From positions 53,016,793-53,080,792 of the forward strand of contig NC_054706.1 in assembly GCF_016097555.1 (NCBI RefSeq): 64,000 nt of DNA. Direction: 5' to 3'. This DNA is from Gigantopelta aegis. Lineage: Eukaryota; Mollusca; Gastropoda; Neomphalida; Peltospiridae. Both the position numbers and the translations under genes were made by a program. Each line of letters opens with the position of its first letter. Position 1 is the first letter of the stretch. Of the stretch, positions 34,671 to 46,645 are shown in pieces. A model generated the notes under the pieces. It worked only from the letters and a program-made list of their open reading frames with translations, made no database searches and was not told where the DNA came from.

Positions 34671-36417
34671 CGAGAGGGAGAGGGAGGGAGGGAGAGAGAG
34701 AGAGAGAGAGGGAGAGAGAGGGGAGAGGGGAGAGGGAGGGGAGAGGGAGAGAGAGAGAGACACACACAGAGAGAGACAGAGAGAGAGAGAGATGGCTAAC
34801 ATTCCTGCCGTATATGTCTCGCTCCAGTCAGTGCACTACGACTGGTACATCAAAGGCAGTGGTGTGCGTTATCCTCTCTATGGGATGGTGCAAATAAAAG
34901 ATCCCTTGCTGCTAATCGAAAAGAGTAGCTCATGAAGTGGTGACAGCGGGTTTCCTCCCTCAATATCTGTGTGGTCTTTAACCATATGTCTGATGCCATA
35001 TAACCGTAAATAAAAATGTGTTGAGTGCGTCGTTAAATAAAACATGTCCTTCCTTCCTGCCGTATATTCGGTCCGGCAAGTTACAAATTCTTCCGGCCCG
35101 AATCGAAACCTGCCGGACCAAACATGGTTGACTCAAACTAATGTGTGTTATAAACGTAAAATAATTGCCGGTCCGACGGGAGGACTGGGAACAAAATCTC
35201 CCGGCCTGTGATGATGATAACTGGCAAAAATAAACGGTTGGGACGGCATTATTTCCTGATTAACACTTACCAGCACATTTCCAGACTTCGGAATATACCC
35301 CTGGTTAGCGGCGCCGTACCAGTACTTTATTACTGAATCAAACAGAATAACACATACAGCTGAAATCATGGTTACATTTAGTGTTCAAGTATGCGAATGG
35401 TGCTATTTCAATATGCAGGATGGTCAAATTATTCTTTTTCAGAAGGTACCTACAACTAGATCAACTTGTACTCACCTGCTAGTCACTGACAACGATTATT
35501 TTAACACTCAATTACATTAACGTTTTTGTTAGATCTGTTTGATGTTTGATATATAAAACACTATTATTAAAGGGCACGTATAACACTATTATTAAAAGAG
35601 CACACAAAATATTTATTTTTAAAGGAGCATATAACATTATTATTAAAGCAACATATATCACTATTATTAAAGGAGCATATATAACATGTGACACTATTTT
35701 TAATAACACACATATAGCATTATTATTAAAAACCCACATAAAACAATTATTAACTATTATTAAAGGGGCACGTATAACACTATTATTAAAAGAGCACACA
35801 AAATATGTATTAAAGGAGCATATAACATTATTATTAAAGCAACATATATCACTATTATTAAAGGAGTATATATAACATGTGACACTATTTTTAATAACAC
35901 ACATATAACATTATTATTAAAAACCCAAATAAAACAATTATTAAAGGAGCATATAACACTATTATTAAAGGAACATATTTAACACTATTAGTAAAGGGGC
36001 ATATATATAATACTGTTGTTAAAGGAGCATATATAACACTATTATTAAAGGAGCATATATAACACTATTAGTAAAGGGGCATATATAACACTTATTAAAA
36101 GAGCACACAAAACAATCATTAAAGGAGCATATAACACTATTATTAAAGGAGCGCATATAACGTGTATAAACTTTTATTAAAGGAGCATATATAACTTACA
36201 AGAACTACTTACCCTCGTGGTGTTCCTCCATTATGTACACTGGGATCTTCGACTGGGCGGCTCGGTTTTCTGACTGTCCCGCTACAGGTAGACTAGTGGA
36301 AGATGAACCGGAACAGACGCTGGGAGTCCGTATCCACCACACAAACAGACAACACGCCGCACAGAAGAGGACTATGATCAAAACAAGTTCCGTCAACCTG
36401 ACACTGCGAATCTTCAT
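31842..36417 (-). CDS. Gene C: membrane-anchored UPF0489 (C5orf22-like) protein, complete
   Basis: Exons 36213-36417, 35271-35332, 34250-34375 and 31842-32999 join to an open frame of 516 residues. The architecture is that of B, its closest relative. HIDGHSD places D93, H95 and D97; LDVDEDF places D257 and D259. Two differences stand out. Exon 1 lacks 24 nt in the stalk after GQS, and a 6-nt loss removes the B-type stop, so the protein ends GRFLV instead of GRH. A 183-bp stretch of exon 4 is almost identical to B and suggests gene conversion. Exon 0 is at 37609-37656. Intron 1 is mostly a minisatellite. Location is inferred to be lumenal or extracellular; function is unknown. Confidence 0.9.
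33096..33225 (-). repeat. Displaced copy of the gene A-type upstream block
   Basis: About 130 bp close to 6957-7080, including the join to a SINE tail at the same base. It lies in intron 3 of gene C and lacks exon 0. Confidence 0.6.
33210..33525 (-). mobile_element. SINE type Sa
   Basis: Intron 3 of gene C; a tail T1 fragment precedes the displaced upstream block at 33068-33098. Confidence 0.85.
33885..34236. mobile_element. Probable TTAA miniature element
   Basis: Right end CCCAGGATAGTCCCTTTAA is clear; the left end is uncertain. It stops about 15 bp from the gene C exon 3 donor. Confidence 0.5.
34250..34375 (-). CDS. Gene C exon 3: HIDGHSD metal-motif exon
   Basis: 126 nt, acceptor CTCTTTCAG, donor GTT GTA|GTAAGG. 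It encodes [15 protein letters not shown] and ends NDVFVV. Unlike B it has no SINE at its acceptor. A TTAAAGG-ended element finishes about 15 bp beyond the donor. Confidence 0.85.
34531..34792. repeat. (GA)n microsatellite
   Basis: In intron 2 of gene C. Confidence 0.95.
34818..35058 (+). mobile_element. SINE type Sab, 5' truncated
   Basis: Same truncation point (TCTCGCTCC) as 16361-16601. Flanked by TTCCTGCCGTATAT. Intron 2 of gene C, antisense. Confidence 0.9.
35271..35332 (-). CDS. Gene C exon 2
   Basis: 62 nt between GATTCAG and CTG|GTAAGT. Protein [20 protein letters not shown] after the split valine. Confidence 0.85.
35551..36196. repeat. Intron 1 minisatellite, about 24-26 bp unit
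   Basis: Variants of ATTATTAAAGGAGCATATA plus TAACACT fill most of gene C intron 1. Confidence 0.9.
36213..36417 (-). CDS. Gene C exon 1: membrane anchor and MEEHHE motif
   Basis: 205 nt, 24 nt shorter than A and [11 protein letters not shown] precedes a hydrophobic run, then a shortened stalk and PVYIMEEHHE. Donor GAG G|GTAAGT, phase 1. The deletion keeps frame and removes the part that in B reads RVGDFYVK. Confidence 0.85.
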
Positions 36418-36631
36418 CTTCTTGTCACACAGGCCAAGACAGTTACAGGTCTAAAGTGGGTTTCAAAATAATAGATCATTGTGTAGCTATTTATTTATAC
36501 AAATCCAGGCAATAATGATATAAAATTTCAGTACATTTCGGTAAAACAAGAAATATGACAAGGCAAAAGTTTTTGTTTTGTTTTTGTTTTGTTTTTTTAC
36601 TTGTAATATATTATTCATTAATTTTCATTTC

Positions 36632-36890
36632 AATTTATTTTCGTGTTTATATCCACTTAAGGTTCAAGCACGCTGTTCTGGGAACACACCTCAGCTATCT
36701 GGGCTGTCTGTCCAGGCAGTGGGTTAGTTGGTTAGTGGTTATTGAGAGAGAACAGGATGTAGTGGTCTTACACCTACCCACTGAGTTGTTAAAACTTGCT
36801 CTGGGTGGGGGCCGGTACCGGGCTGCGAACCCAGTAGCTACCAGCCTTATGTCCGATGGCTTAACCACGACACCACCGAGGCCGGTGGTA
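36632..36890 (-). mobile_element. SINE type Sc, full length
   Basis: Head to tail complete; in intron 0 of gene C. Confidence 0.9.
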
Positions 36891-36940
36891 ATATATACAC
36901 TGTGTATTAGTATGTTATTGCAGCCTCGTCTCTAGATATC

Positions 36941-37130
36941 TGAGGCGGACCTAGGGGCAGGGCCCCCCCCCCCCCCCAAATTTTGTGACGGTTATAATTT
37001 TATTATGTATTAATTATCATTTTTTTACGATCCCCTCCAAATCTCCCCCAAAGTTCCATTGGCATTACGCCTCATGTCATTGGGGCCCCACCTAAATAGA
37101 TTTTCTGGATCCGCCACTGGATGTGGTGTT
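36941..37130. mobile_element. Miniature element with GGCGGATC ends, second copy
   Basis: Ends GGCGGACC and GGATCCGCC. In intron 0 of gene C. Confidence 0.75.
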
Positions 37131-37608
37131 CCTCGTGGTTTTATTAGGCCTATTAAAAAAAATATCCTCAATACAACTGTTATACAGCAATTACGCTAAC
37201 CTGACTAAAGTGACAAAATTGCCTTCATGGTGAAAATATGTTATAATCTACTTGTATTTTGGTGATATATTGGGGAAAAAAATATACAATAAAAGTCATT
37301 ATAATATAGATATGATTAGGCTACGCCTATATATTATAAAGACAATTTTTTTTAATGTGACGGTTATAAAATATCGAGCGCATAAATTGTAAACTCGTTT
37401 TATGCTGTTAGAAGCAACAGAATGACAAAGAACAGATTGGATGTGTAAAAATTAAGACAACTTATACGTACCTTTAATTTTTTCAGGTCATAACAAGTCT
37501 AATGTTAAAAAGGGAAAAGTATATATTTTTAAAACATCGGCAAAAAACGTAGGATGGACTTTAGACATCTGTGTATAATATATTGTATCAAAATAATAAG
37601 AAACTTAC

Positions 37609-37656
37609 CCCGTTTTTGGTTTTGGATGTGAAAATTACAGACAAATGATCAGCCAT
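37609..37656 (-). CDS. Gene C exon 0 (possible alternative N-terminus or 5' UTR exon)
   Basis: 48 nt, open, starting ATG GCT GAT CAT with G at -3 and +4. It encodes MADHLSVIFTSKTKNG and ends at GGG|GTAAGT in phase 0. It is the best start context of the three exon 0 copies. Confidence 0.5.
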
Positions 37657-37680
37657 CACAGAAATCTATTTAGGATCGCG

Positions 37681-37745
37681 TACAACCAGCTGATACGCAG
37701 ACCAGGTGCTCCAACAGGAAGGTGGGAAATCAACACCTCTACTAA
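37681..37745 (-). promoter_or_regulatory. Conserved upstream block of gene C
   Basis: Shares AACCAGCTGATACGC, CAGGTGCTCC and AATCAACACCTCT (plus-strand reading) with the B block. It lies immediately 5' of exon 0. Confidence 0.4.
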
Positions 37746-38433
37746 AATGACATATCATCTAGCGGGCGAGCCGCAATCCAGGTTGCACTGTACCAAATCA
37801 GAGAGTTCTGGGTCAAAGTTCGAGGTGCAAATATTTACGGAGTAAAAACAGCTGTCTCTCCGATTAGTGTTGATAATTATGTGACCTTGGTTATTTGCGA
37901 AAAGATAATTAGCCGTTTCCAATAAATTAACATAAACGTTTATTTAGTTTACAGTTGTTATGTAGCATACTCAAGATGTTAAAACTAGTGCATGATACCT
38001 AGTCCGAAGGGGCGTAGAAAGTGTAGTTCTTTGTACGTCCGGATATTGTTACATTACCCTATATATTGTTGGCATTCAAAACTTGTGGCACTATGTTTTA
38101 ACCGTTTCTCAACCGAAATAGTGCAACAAATGGATACACAAACCAAAAATATATAACCTACCGTTTTTGGTTTTCAGAAAGATGCCTGGTGTCGAGATGA
38201 GAATACGGTTCGGTGTTGGTGATATTTTCCTGATACAGTTCAGTGGCGTCTTTCAGAAAATCTGTGTCCGAACCTGTTATTAGATGTCGTACTTGTAAAC
38301 TGTTCTTACTTTTAATTTGTAGTAAACAGTCTTTGACACATTATTTTTCATTTCCAATCAACATAGTCATAGGACTGTCACGCGAACATTTTCAGCACAG
38401 TTTTCCGAATCACTTTGCCGTTGTTGCTTTCTT

Positions 38434-38816
38434 AAAGGAACATTCCTGAGTTTGTTGCATTGTAAGATGTTTCCGACTAATAAAATATTTTTACGATTAA
38501 ATTTAGATATTAAATATATTTTCTTGTTTAGAATAACAGTGTCTGTATATTCAATGTGTTTCTGGTCGTCTTAATATTTGTAAGTAGTCGAATCTGGATT
38601 TGTCTTCAAATAATTTAAAACATATTTTAGGAAATAAAATGAAATTTAACCTAGTACAAATATTAGAACGATCAGAAACACGTTGAATATACAAACATTG
38701 TTATTCTAAACAAGAAAATATATTTAATACGTAAGTTTAATCATAGAAATATTTTATTAGTCGATAACATCTTAAAAACTGCAGCAAACTCAGGAATGTC
38801 CCTTTAATATAATTTA
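38434..38816. mobile_element. TTAA miniature element, family F1, full length
   Basis: TTAAAGGAACATTCCTGAG to CTCAGGAATGTCCCTTTAA; the two halves are largely reverse complements. Confidence 0.9.
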
Positions 38817-39037
38817 TTTGTTGTGGAAAGTGCTATAAGCTGTTTCAATTTGTGTGTGTTCTACAGCAGTGTATATTATCACTTGTGAGGGAGGGTGTTT
38901 TTCCTATGCAAGAATACAGTGATATACATCCCGCCACACTGTATGTTGACAATGTTAGAATCTGTCCACATAAGTTTAATGAATTAATTTAAATTCGTCC
39001 CATTTTACATGCATGTCTTCTTGGTTTTAATATTTTG

Positions 39038-39430
39038 ACCGGCCTCGGTGGCGTCGTGGTTAGGCCATCGGTCTACAGGCTGGTAGGTACTGGGTTCGGA
39101 TTCCAGTCGAGGCATGGGATTTTTAATCCAGATATCGACTCCAAACCCTGAGTGAGTGCTCCGCAAGGCTCAATGGGTAGGTGTAAACCACTTGCACCGA
39201 CCAGTGATCCATAACTGGTTCAACAAAGGCCATGGTTTGTGCTATCCTGCCTGTGGGAAGCGCAAATAAAAGATCTCTTGCTGCCTGTCGTAAAAGAGTA
39301 GCCTATGTGGCGACAGCGGGTTTCTTCTAAAAAACAGTGTCAGAATGACTATATGTTTGACGTCCAATAGACGATGATAAGATAAAAAATCAATGTGCTC
39401 TAGTGGCGTCGTTAAATAAAACAAACTTTC
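39038..39430 (+). mobile_element. SINE type Sba (head beta, tail T1-like)
   Basis: Sb head and core, but the 3' end reads GTCCAATAGACGATGATAAG and CAATGTGCTCTAGTGGCG, a T1-type tail. Confidence 0.9.
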
Positions 39431-39651
39431 TTGGTTTACTTCTGTGATGGTGCTAGCTACTTGATTGCTGGGGAGTTTCTGACAGCCTTTAATTGAAGGT
39501 GGTGCAATATTTAAACAGGTGCTTAGCAACCGGAAATTGGTGGTACTTATTGGAATTTTCCTAAGGCCTACTTGAGGTGTCACAGAAGGTTGAGCTTGGC
39601 GTTTGCTCCTCCGTGTGTGTGTCTATGTTTCATGATACAGATTAAATGATT

Positions 39652-40106
39652 CTGACTTGTATTTGCTTGATGCACACTTGACTTGTATATGCCTGATGTA
39701 CACTTGACTTGTATTTGCCTGATGCACACTTGAATTGTATATGCTTGATGTACACTTGACTTGTATTTGCCTGATGCACACTTGACTTGTATATGCCTGA
39801 TGTACACTTGACTTGTATTTGCCTGATGTACACTTGACTTGTATTTGCCTGATGCACACTTGACTTGTATTTGCCTGATGCACACTTGACTTGTATTTGC
39901 CTGATGCACACTTGACTTGTATATGCCTGATGTACACTTGACTTGTATATGCCTGATGTACACTTGACTTGTATTTGTCTGATGCACACTTGACTTGTAT
40001 TGGCTTGATGTACACTTGACTTGTATATGCCTGATGTACACTTGACTTGTATTTGCCTGATGCATACTTGACTTGTATTTGCCTGATATACACTTGACTT
40101 GCTGGC
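39652..40106. repeat. 26-bp minisatellite, about 17 copies
   Basis: GACTTGTATTTGCCTGATG plus CACACTT with T/A and C/T variants. Confidence 0.95.
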
Positions 40107-40499
40107 GTGTGCAGACACTTCTTTCCTCCTCTGGGAAAAAGTTAAATTCTATTCGACCCGTTCAGTTTCATTGGGCACCAGCGTGTTCACTGCAAAACTT
40201 GTTCAGCATGTCTTCCACTTCCCCGTGTGATTTAGTCTGTAGAAGTCTGCACCGGGCCTGCCAATCAAAGTGACTCTCATTTAAATTCAGTCTAACCATC
40301 AAGTTATACCCCAATATGTTATACATTTATTATTCTGTAGTTTTTCATGTAGACTATCTCTCCACGGTTATATATAGTGTGTATTTTGTATAAAGTGCAA
40401 CATCGCTACCCTTCCATGCCTTTATCATAGTTTAATAGTTTGCATATGTAAATTTCCTGCACACATGCAATTTTAATCTAAAATTAATGGTATTAAGAA

Positions 40500-40570
40500 A
40501 AACAAAAACAAAAACAAACACAAACACAAACACAAACACAAACACAAACACAAACACAAAAAACAACAAA
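40500..40570. repeat. (CAAACA)n microsatellite
   Basis: A/C-rich simple repeat. Confidence 0.9.
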
Positions 40571-40726
40571 CAACAAACATACCAAAAAAACACTTTAAAA
40601 AAAACACAAAAAACTTAAGCAGTGTATTCTGTCGTCAGATAACTATCATTCTAAGATTCTTAGTTCATTATTTGTAAGAACAGCCCTCGAATGCTACATG
40701 TTTGTTCAGCGAGTGGATTTATTCTT

Positions 40727-40965
40727 TGTAACCAAGGTCTGGTAGGTATAGGGTTCGCAGCCCGGTACCGGCTGCCACCCAGAGTAAGTTTTAACAATTC
40801 AGTGGGTAGGTGTAAGATCACTACACCCTCTTCTCTCTCACTAACCACTAACTACTAACCCACTGTCCTGGACAGACAGCCCAGATAGCTGAGGTGTGTG
40901 TGTGCCCAGGACAACGTGCTTGAACCTTAATTGGATATAAGCACGAAAATAAGTTGAAATGAAGA
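40727..40965 (+). mobile_element. SINE type Sc
   Basis: Lacks the first head bases; tail complete. Confidence 0.85.
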
Positions 40966-41700
40966 AAATGAAGAAATACTCTGACATTTCACCTTTAAGT
41001 TACATGGAAAAGTTACCTGCATATATTTTTTGTGTACCGAAGATTTTGTTTGCAGTAGAAGAGCAGATAATGAAAATATTCACAAAATGTTTATGACTCA
41101 TTAACAAAAAAATATTAATGATATGATCAGTTAAACGTTTTTAACAGTGTAAGTGCATTAAAGTTTTAAAAATAAGTTATCCGGCATTTAATAACTTTAT
41201 CGAATATACATCTATATAAATTTTATACTTATATTTCGAATTATAAATTTTATACTTATATTTTAAATTATAAATTTTATATTTATATTTGGAATCATCT
41301 TCGTTGTGTTCTGACATTGTATACTGAAAATAATTCTTATTATTCATCTGGGGAACAGTGTATTTTGCACCTTAGAGTAATATTAAAGTTACAGTGACAA
41401 CACGGTATAGTGTAGTGCTGGAGTATACATGTATGTGAATCAATGTGCAATGAAATGCTAAGTATTTACTTCGAATCACAATGGCGTATTTTTTACAATT
41501 ACAGTCAGGGTTTTTTAATAATTGAAATCAGATATTATTTACCATCGACGTCCCAAATTGCGTTTGACTAACGACAAAAATAGAAATACCATACTTACGG
41601 AATGAATATTCTTCTTATTCTTTTCAGTTACGGTACATAAAATAAAATGTATTCTAACACACCCGTTGGTGAGAACACCATGTATTATTTTTGATAACAC
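40966..41700. other. No gene seen
   Basis: A+T-rich intergenic DNA between genes C and D with three diverged ATAAATTTTATACTTATAT repeats near 41215-41290. Confidence 0.3.
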
Positions 41701-41705
41701 TATGG

Positions 41706-41733
41706 TTGTTAACACACGTACGTGTGTTAACAA
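41706..41733. repeat. 28-bp perfect palindrome
   Basis: TTGTTAACACACGT followed by its reverse complement. Confidence 0.95.
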
Positions 41734-41966
41734 TTTCAAGACATACGACTGGCTGCTACTAGGTGATGACCAGGTCACCAGTGTCATGCAGCCAATGAAA
41801 AACAACACGGTGGAAATAGATTACCCTGTGTCGTATAGTTAACCTGACCACCATGTGTCTGTGGCGCGTAAGTTCGCTACAAGTGCAACGGATGTAAATA
41901 ACTTTTAGTTGAAAAAGATGTTAAAATTTGCTTAAAACCTGGTTTTTGAGGATATGTAAGAAATAT

Positions 41967-42050
41967 AATAATACATTCGTGTCCGTTAAATACATTTTAA
42001 AACAACTCGTTGTGAGATAAATGGTATCTAACGGACACGAATGTATTATT
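41967..42050. repeat. Stem-loop with 22-bp perfect arms
   Basis: AATAATACATTCGTGTCCGT(TA) at 41967-41988 and its reverse complement at 42029-42050, 40-nt loop. Confidence 0.95.
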
Positions 42051-42562
42051 CTCTATTTTCAATCAGTTAACGAAAAAAAATCAACAACATGGACGTAAAA
42101 CGAATCCACTCTAGTAAGCAAAAATTTATAAACAGGAAAGGATGGTAGTTTCTAACTGAGTCCAGGCGCATGCATTTGGGAAAATAATAACCTTTCAATC
42201 TCTGTTTTTCAACTATGCATAGTGGACGAACACTTTTTTAAATTTTTTGTTTAAAGGTCCGTTCCGCGTTTTACCAATACCCATCGCTAAAACGTGATGT
42301 CAGTACAGATAGAAATTACATTCATACCAGTAAATAGATTGAAATTATCAATTTTCTAATGAATTGATTCTTAATTAACACGATTTATACACTCAAAATT
42401 ATATACAATTATTATAAATAGATTGTCTAGTATTCACTACAGTAGAGACACACAAATGTAGCATACATTTTGCTGATCGAATATAATAACAGGCGCGATA
42501 AAAATTAAATGATTTCGCTTTGCAGTCAACAATTTAAACGTTCGTCCTTAGAAATTTCTTTG

Positions 42563-42810
42563 TGGTTAAGCCATCGGACAATAAGGCTGGTAGGTACAGC
42601 GTTCGCAGCCCGGTACCGGCTTCCACCCAGAGCGAGTTTGAACGACTCAATGAGAAGGTGTAAGACTACCACGCCCTCTTCTCTCTCACTAACCACTAAC
42701 AACTAACTCACTGTCCTGGACAGACAACCCAGATAGCTGAGGTGCGTGTCCAGGACAGCGTGCCTGAACCTTAATTGGATATAAGCACAAAAATAAATTC
42801 AAATGAATGA
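42563..42810 (+). mobile_element. SINE type Sc
   Basis: Nearly full length. Confidence 0.9.
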
Positions 42811-42924
42811 AATGTGCTATGCCGATGGGTTATCAAGGAAGAAAAAGGTTGTAAAACAAATTTGCTTCCATTCGTGTTGCTTACAAAATTGATAGATCGT
42901 AAACTGGACAAAACTTTAGCAAAA

Positions 42925-43303
42925 GTAAAGTTTGTTTTATTTAACGACGCCGCTCGCCGCTAGAGCACATTGATTTTTTATCTTATCATCGGCTATTGGA
43001 CGTCAAACATATGGTCATTCTGACACTGTTTTTAGAGGAAACCCGCTGTCGCCACATAGGCTACTCTTTTTACGACAGGCAGCAAGGGATCTTTTATTTG
43101 CGCTTCCCACAGGCAGGATAGCACAAACCATGGCCTTTGTTGAACCAGTTATGGATCACTGGTCGGTGCAAGTGGTTTACACCTACCCATTGAGCCTTGC
43201 GGAGCACTCACCCAGGGTTTGGAGTCGGTATCTCGATTAAAAATCCCATGCCTCGACTGGGATCCGAACCCAGTACCTACCAGCCTGTAACCGATTGCCT
43301 TCT
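42925..43303 (-). mobile_element. SINE type Sba
   Basis: Head beta, core, T1-like tail; flanked by AAACTTTAGCAAAA/AAACTTAGCAAAA. Second example of this hybrid. Confidence 0.9.
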
Positions 43304-43748
43304 AAACTTAGCAAAATGGAATATAACAAAACAGAATCCACCAATCAAAACGTTTTCTAAGAAAATGCTTTTCATAATGTTGCTGTTATAAATGATGTTC
43401 AAGAAATCTTTCTGCTTTGTATGGCGCTCGGATTGGTTACAAGGAGACGGAAATTAAAAATTAATTAATTAATTTAATTTAATAGTGTGGTTTTTTGCGT
43501 GTTTTTTTTTGTTTTGTTTTTTTGTTGTTGTTGTTGTTTTTGTTTGTTTTGTGGGTTTGTTTTTTTATTTGGGGAGGATGTTAATTAAAGTTACTTCTAT
43601 ACATTCATTCATTTCTTGAAGAGTCCTAAAGTAAACTTCATATCGTTATAACCTGAATGTAAACGTCAATCATTCACATGCATTTTACTGTAGCCACATT
43701 AATTTGATCATGTCACGTTTTGTGAATTAAATCTATTTTGCATTGGCA

Positions 43749-43752
43749 TTTG

Positions 43753-43791
<39 letters not shown>

Positions 43792-43908
43792 ACATTAAGT
43801 TCCAACAAATATTAGTGGCACGTGGCTGCGGACATATTATAGAAAATTCTGTCCACTATATTCTCTAGACTATTGTCCTCGAAACAATCAACCTATTCCA
43901 ATATCATG

Positions 43909-43976
<68 letters not shown>
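43749..43976. repeat. (TTG)n and (CT)n microsatellites
   Basis: TTG run at 43749-43791 and CT run at 43914-43976. Confidence 0.95.
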
Positions 43977-43979
<3 letters not shown>

Positions 43980-44449
43980 GTCCCTCCTCCATCGATTTTC
44001 CGCAAACCACTGACGTATACATTTGTTTGCGGGTTTGCTGACGATTCATCAATTGTTCAATTCTTCCACCAATATACAAAACGTTATCCATTGATAACCC
44101 AGAGCAGTTCGTCCCCAACCAAATATTACTTTTAGACATCAACGGTTCATTAGTGGGCGAATTTTAGGTGTTCTTGGTATTCTGTCTTGCTGGGTGTTAA
44201 AACACCTGCTATAGTTTGACTGCCTAACTTATTAATCTGCCCACACATACACACACACCCTTTTCAAAATCCTAGATCCGCCCCTGTTGAGTATGTATGG
44301 TCCTTGAAAAATACTGGCCGAGATTCTTATAGCAGTCAGTTAAACAATAAGCCCGGTTATGCCATATGTTACAGTTTGTTTGTGAAACCAGTTTAATACG
44401 CTCTGGCCATTCCATTTTACAACGGCATATATGACGAGAATACAAAGTC

Positions 44450-44707
44450 GGGGCGGGACGTAGCCCATTGGTAAAGCGCCATTGGGTGAACCCATTGGAC
44501 TATATCTCGTTCCAGCCAGTGCACCACGACTGGTATATCCTGTCTGTGGGATGGTGCATATAAAAGATCCCTTGTTACTAACGGAAAAATGTAGCGGGTT
44601 TCCTCTCTAAGACTATATGTCAAAATTACCAAATGTCTGACATCCAATAGCCGATGATTAATAAATCAATGTGCTCTAGTGGTGTCGTTAAACAAAACAA
44701 ACTTTAT
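44450..44707 (+). mobile_element. SINE type Sa with internal deletions
   Basis: Short forms of head and core; flanked by GAATACAA. Confidence 0.9.
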
Positions 44708-45202
44708 AAACTTTAAGAATACAAGTTAGGATACCAATCTGCTGAGGGTGAAATTCGTGTTTTATCAACAGCTGTCCGTTATATGAGGATCTCCGTTTCA
44801 ATTTGTACCAACATGCTCAGTAAAACAAAATTATAAATAAAAAAAATAAAAAAATATGTTGTTACTTAATTTAGAAACGTTATGTGTTTTAATGTGAGAG
44901 CCCTAACCTTGCATTTGTAACAGCCAAAACCTGTTTGTATATTTTACAACGTCACTGAGGCTTTTTACATACACAATAGTGTTTTCATTATTATTTTATT
45001 TGTACCTTCTTGTGTTATTTAACTATAAGGTCTCTCACATTTCCGTAAGGAATGTCTTACGGTATGTAATTTTATGTTTGTTTTATTTTGTATATGATAA
45101 ACAATATGTGTGATGTAAATAAAGTGAGACGTTAATAAATTACCTGTCTGTCTGTCTGCATATTAAAATGTTGTCTGTGAACGTCGCTTATAATATAAAG
45201 AT

Positions 45203-45546
45203 TTAAAGGCATACTGTCACAGATTTAAGGACCTTATTTCTCTAAAAATGGATAATAAATAAAAATTACATTAATTGTTGGAAACCAAATCTAGCTATCG
45301 CATCACCTTAACTGAACCACGATGGAGTGAAATCCGTGTCATCCCTCTCGGCAATTTTAGTTTTTGAATTATGGACCATTGCCATAATTCAATTATTTTT
45401 TACAAAATGTCATTAATAAATAGAGTATGGTGGTTATGAAGATGGTTGAATAAAGTACATTTAGGGACAAATCAAATTATATTTGTTCAGGTAATACTTT
45501 GTTAGACCATTAAATAGGTCAGTGGTCTGTGACAATATGCCTTTAA
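45203..45546. mobile_element. TTAA miniature element, family F4
   Basis: TTAAAGGCATACTGTCACAGA-type end (21 nt; first 12 TTAAAGGCATAC) and matching GACAATATGCCTTTAA end. Confidence 0.85.
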
Positions 45547-45829
45547 TCTCTATGCAAAATCTATATCCTATATCCGTTCACATTTACCTGCACGAATCAT
45601 GCATATACTAGTATTCAAATAGATTTAATGTTAAAAATCTGATGACTTGTTAATTCATTTTGCTTTAATTTGCATATGAAGTATTTCTGTTAACTTTTTG
45701 TTCATAAATGTCCGTTTATTTCTGCCGATATTTAAATAAAACATACATAATAGTTTTATTTATCATCTACGTTCACAATTTGTTATAAAAATCATCTTGT
45801 AGATAGGGGCTATGCATTAATTAATTCAT

Positions 45830-46216
45830 TCATTCATTCATCCATCCACCCACCCATTCACTTATCCGTTCTTCCATTCATTCATTCAATCACTCAGTCA
45901 ATCATTTAATCAATCATTCATTCATCTATTTATTCATCTATTCATCCATCCACTGAATTATATCTGTTTATCCATCCATCCATCCATCCATCCATCCATC
46001 CATCCATCCATCCATTCATTTATTCATTCATTCATTCATTCATTCATTCATTCACACATCCATTCATTCATCCATCCACCTATCCATTCATCAATCCATT
46101 CATTCATCCATCCATTCATTCATTAATTCATCCATCCATCCATCCATCCATTCATTCGTTTATTCATTCATTCCTTCATTCCTTCATTCCTTCATTCATT
46201 CATTCATTCATTCATC
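45830..46216. repeat. (CATT)n/(CATC)n microsatellite
   Basis: About 390 bp upstream of gene D. Confidence 0.95.
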
Positions 46217-46645
46217 CAGTCTTTAAATGTATTTGTTCATTCACGTCTTTTTTACGACAGTATACTAATTACGTTGTGCACATTATACCTAGTTTGTTGT
46301 TCTCGAACACCATTTAGATCCGTGTGTGTGTGTGCCTAGGTGTCAAGACTCTCCGCAACATATGGCCTGATGAAAGTCCTATTCGACCTCACTGGGTAGT
46401 CTCTCCCCTTCCGTTCGCCACATAAAACCATTTTTCATTAACACACAAACCCGGATATATTCTGTCCGTGTGCATATAGAGGAACATATGGATACAAACT
46501 TGACAAATTTATACACAAAATACTCAATCTCAGACGTGAAGCATATATTAAACGTTTTGTAGTAAAAATGACATTTTTAAAAATATAGGCCTAATTTAAT
46601 TTTTGTGAAGGGCTTTTTTTTTCTTTCTCTCTTTCCTTGTTCACC

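Noticed and set aside
39580-40118. Three overlapping open frames of 156-161 codons
   Set aside because: All arise from the 26-bp minisatellite and none has unique coding sequence.
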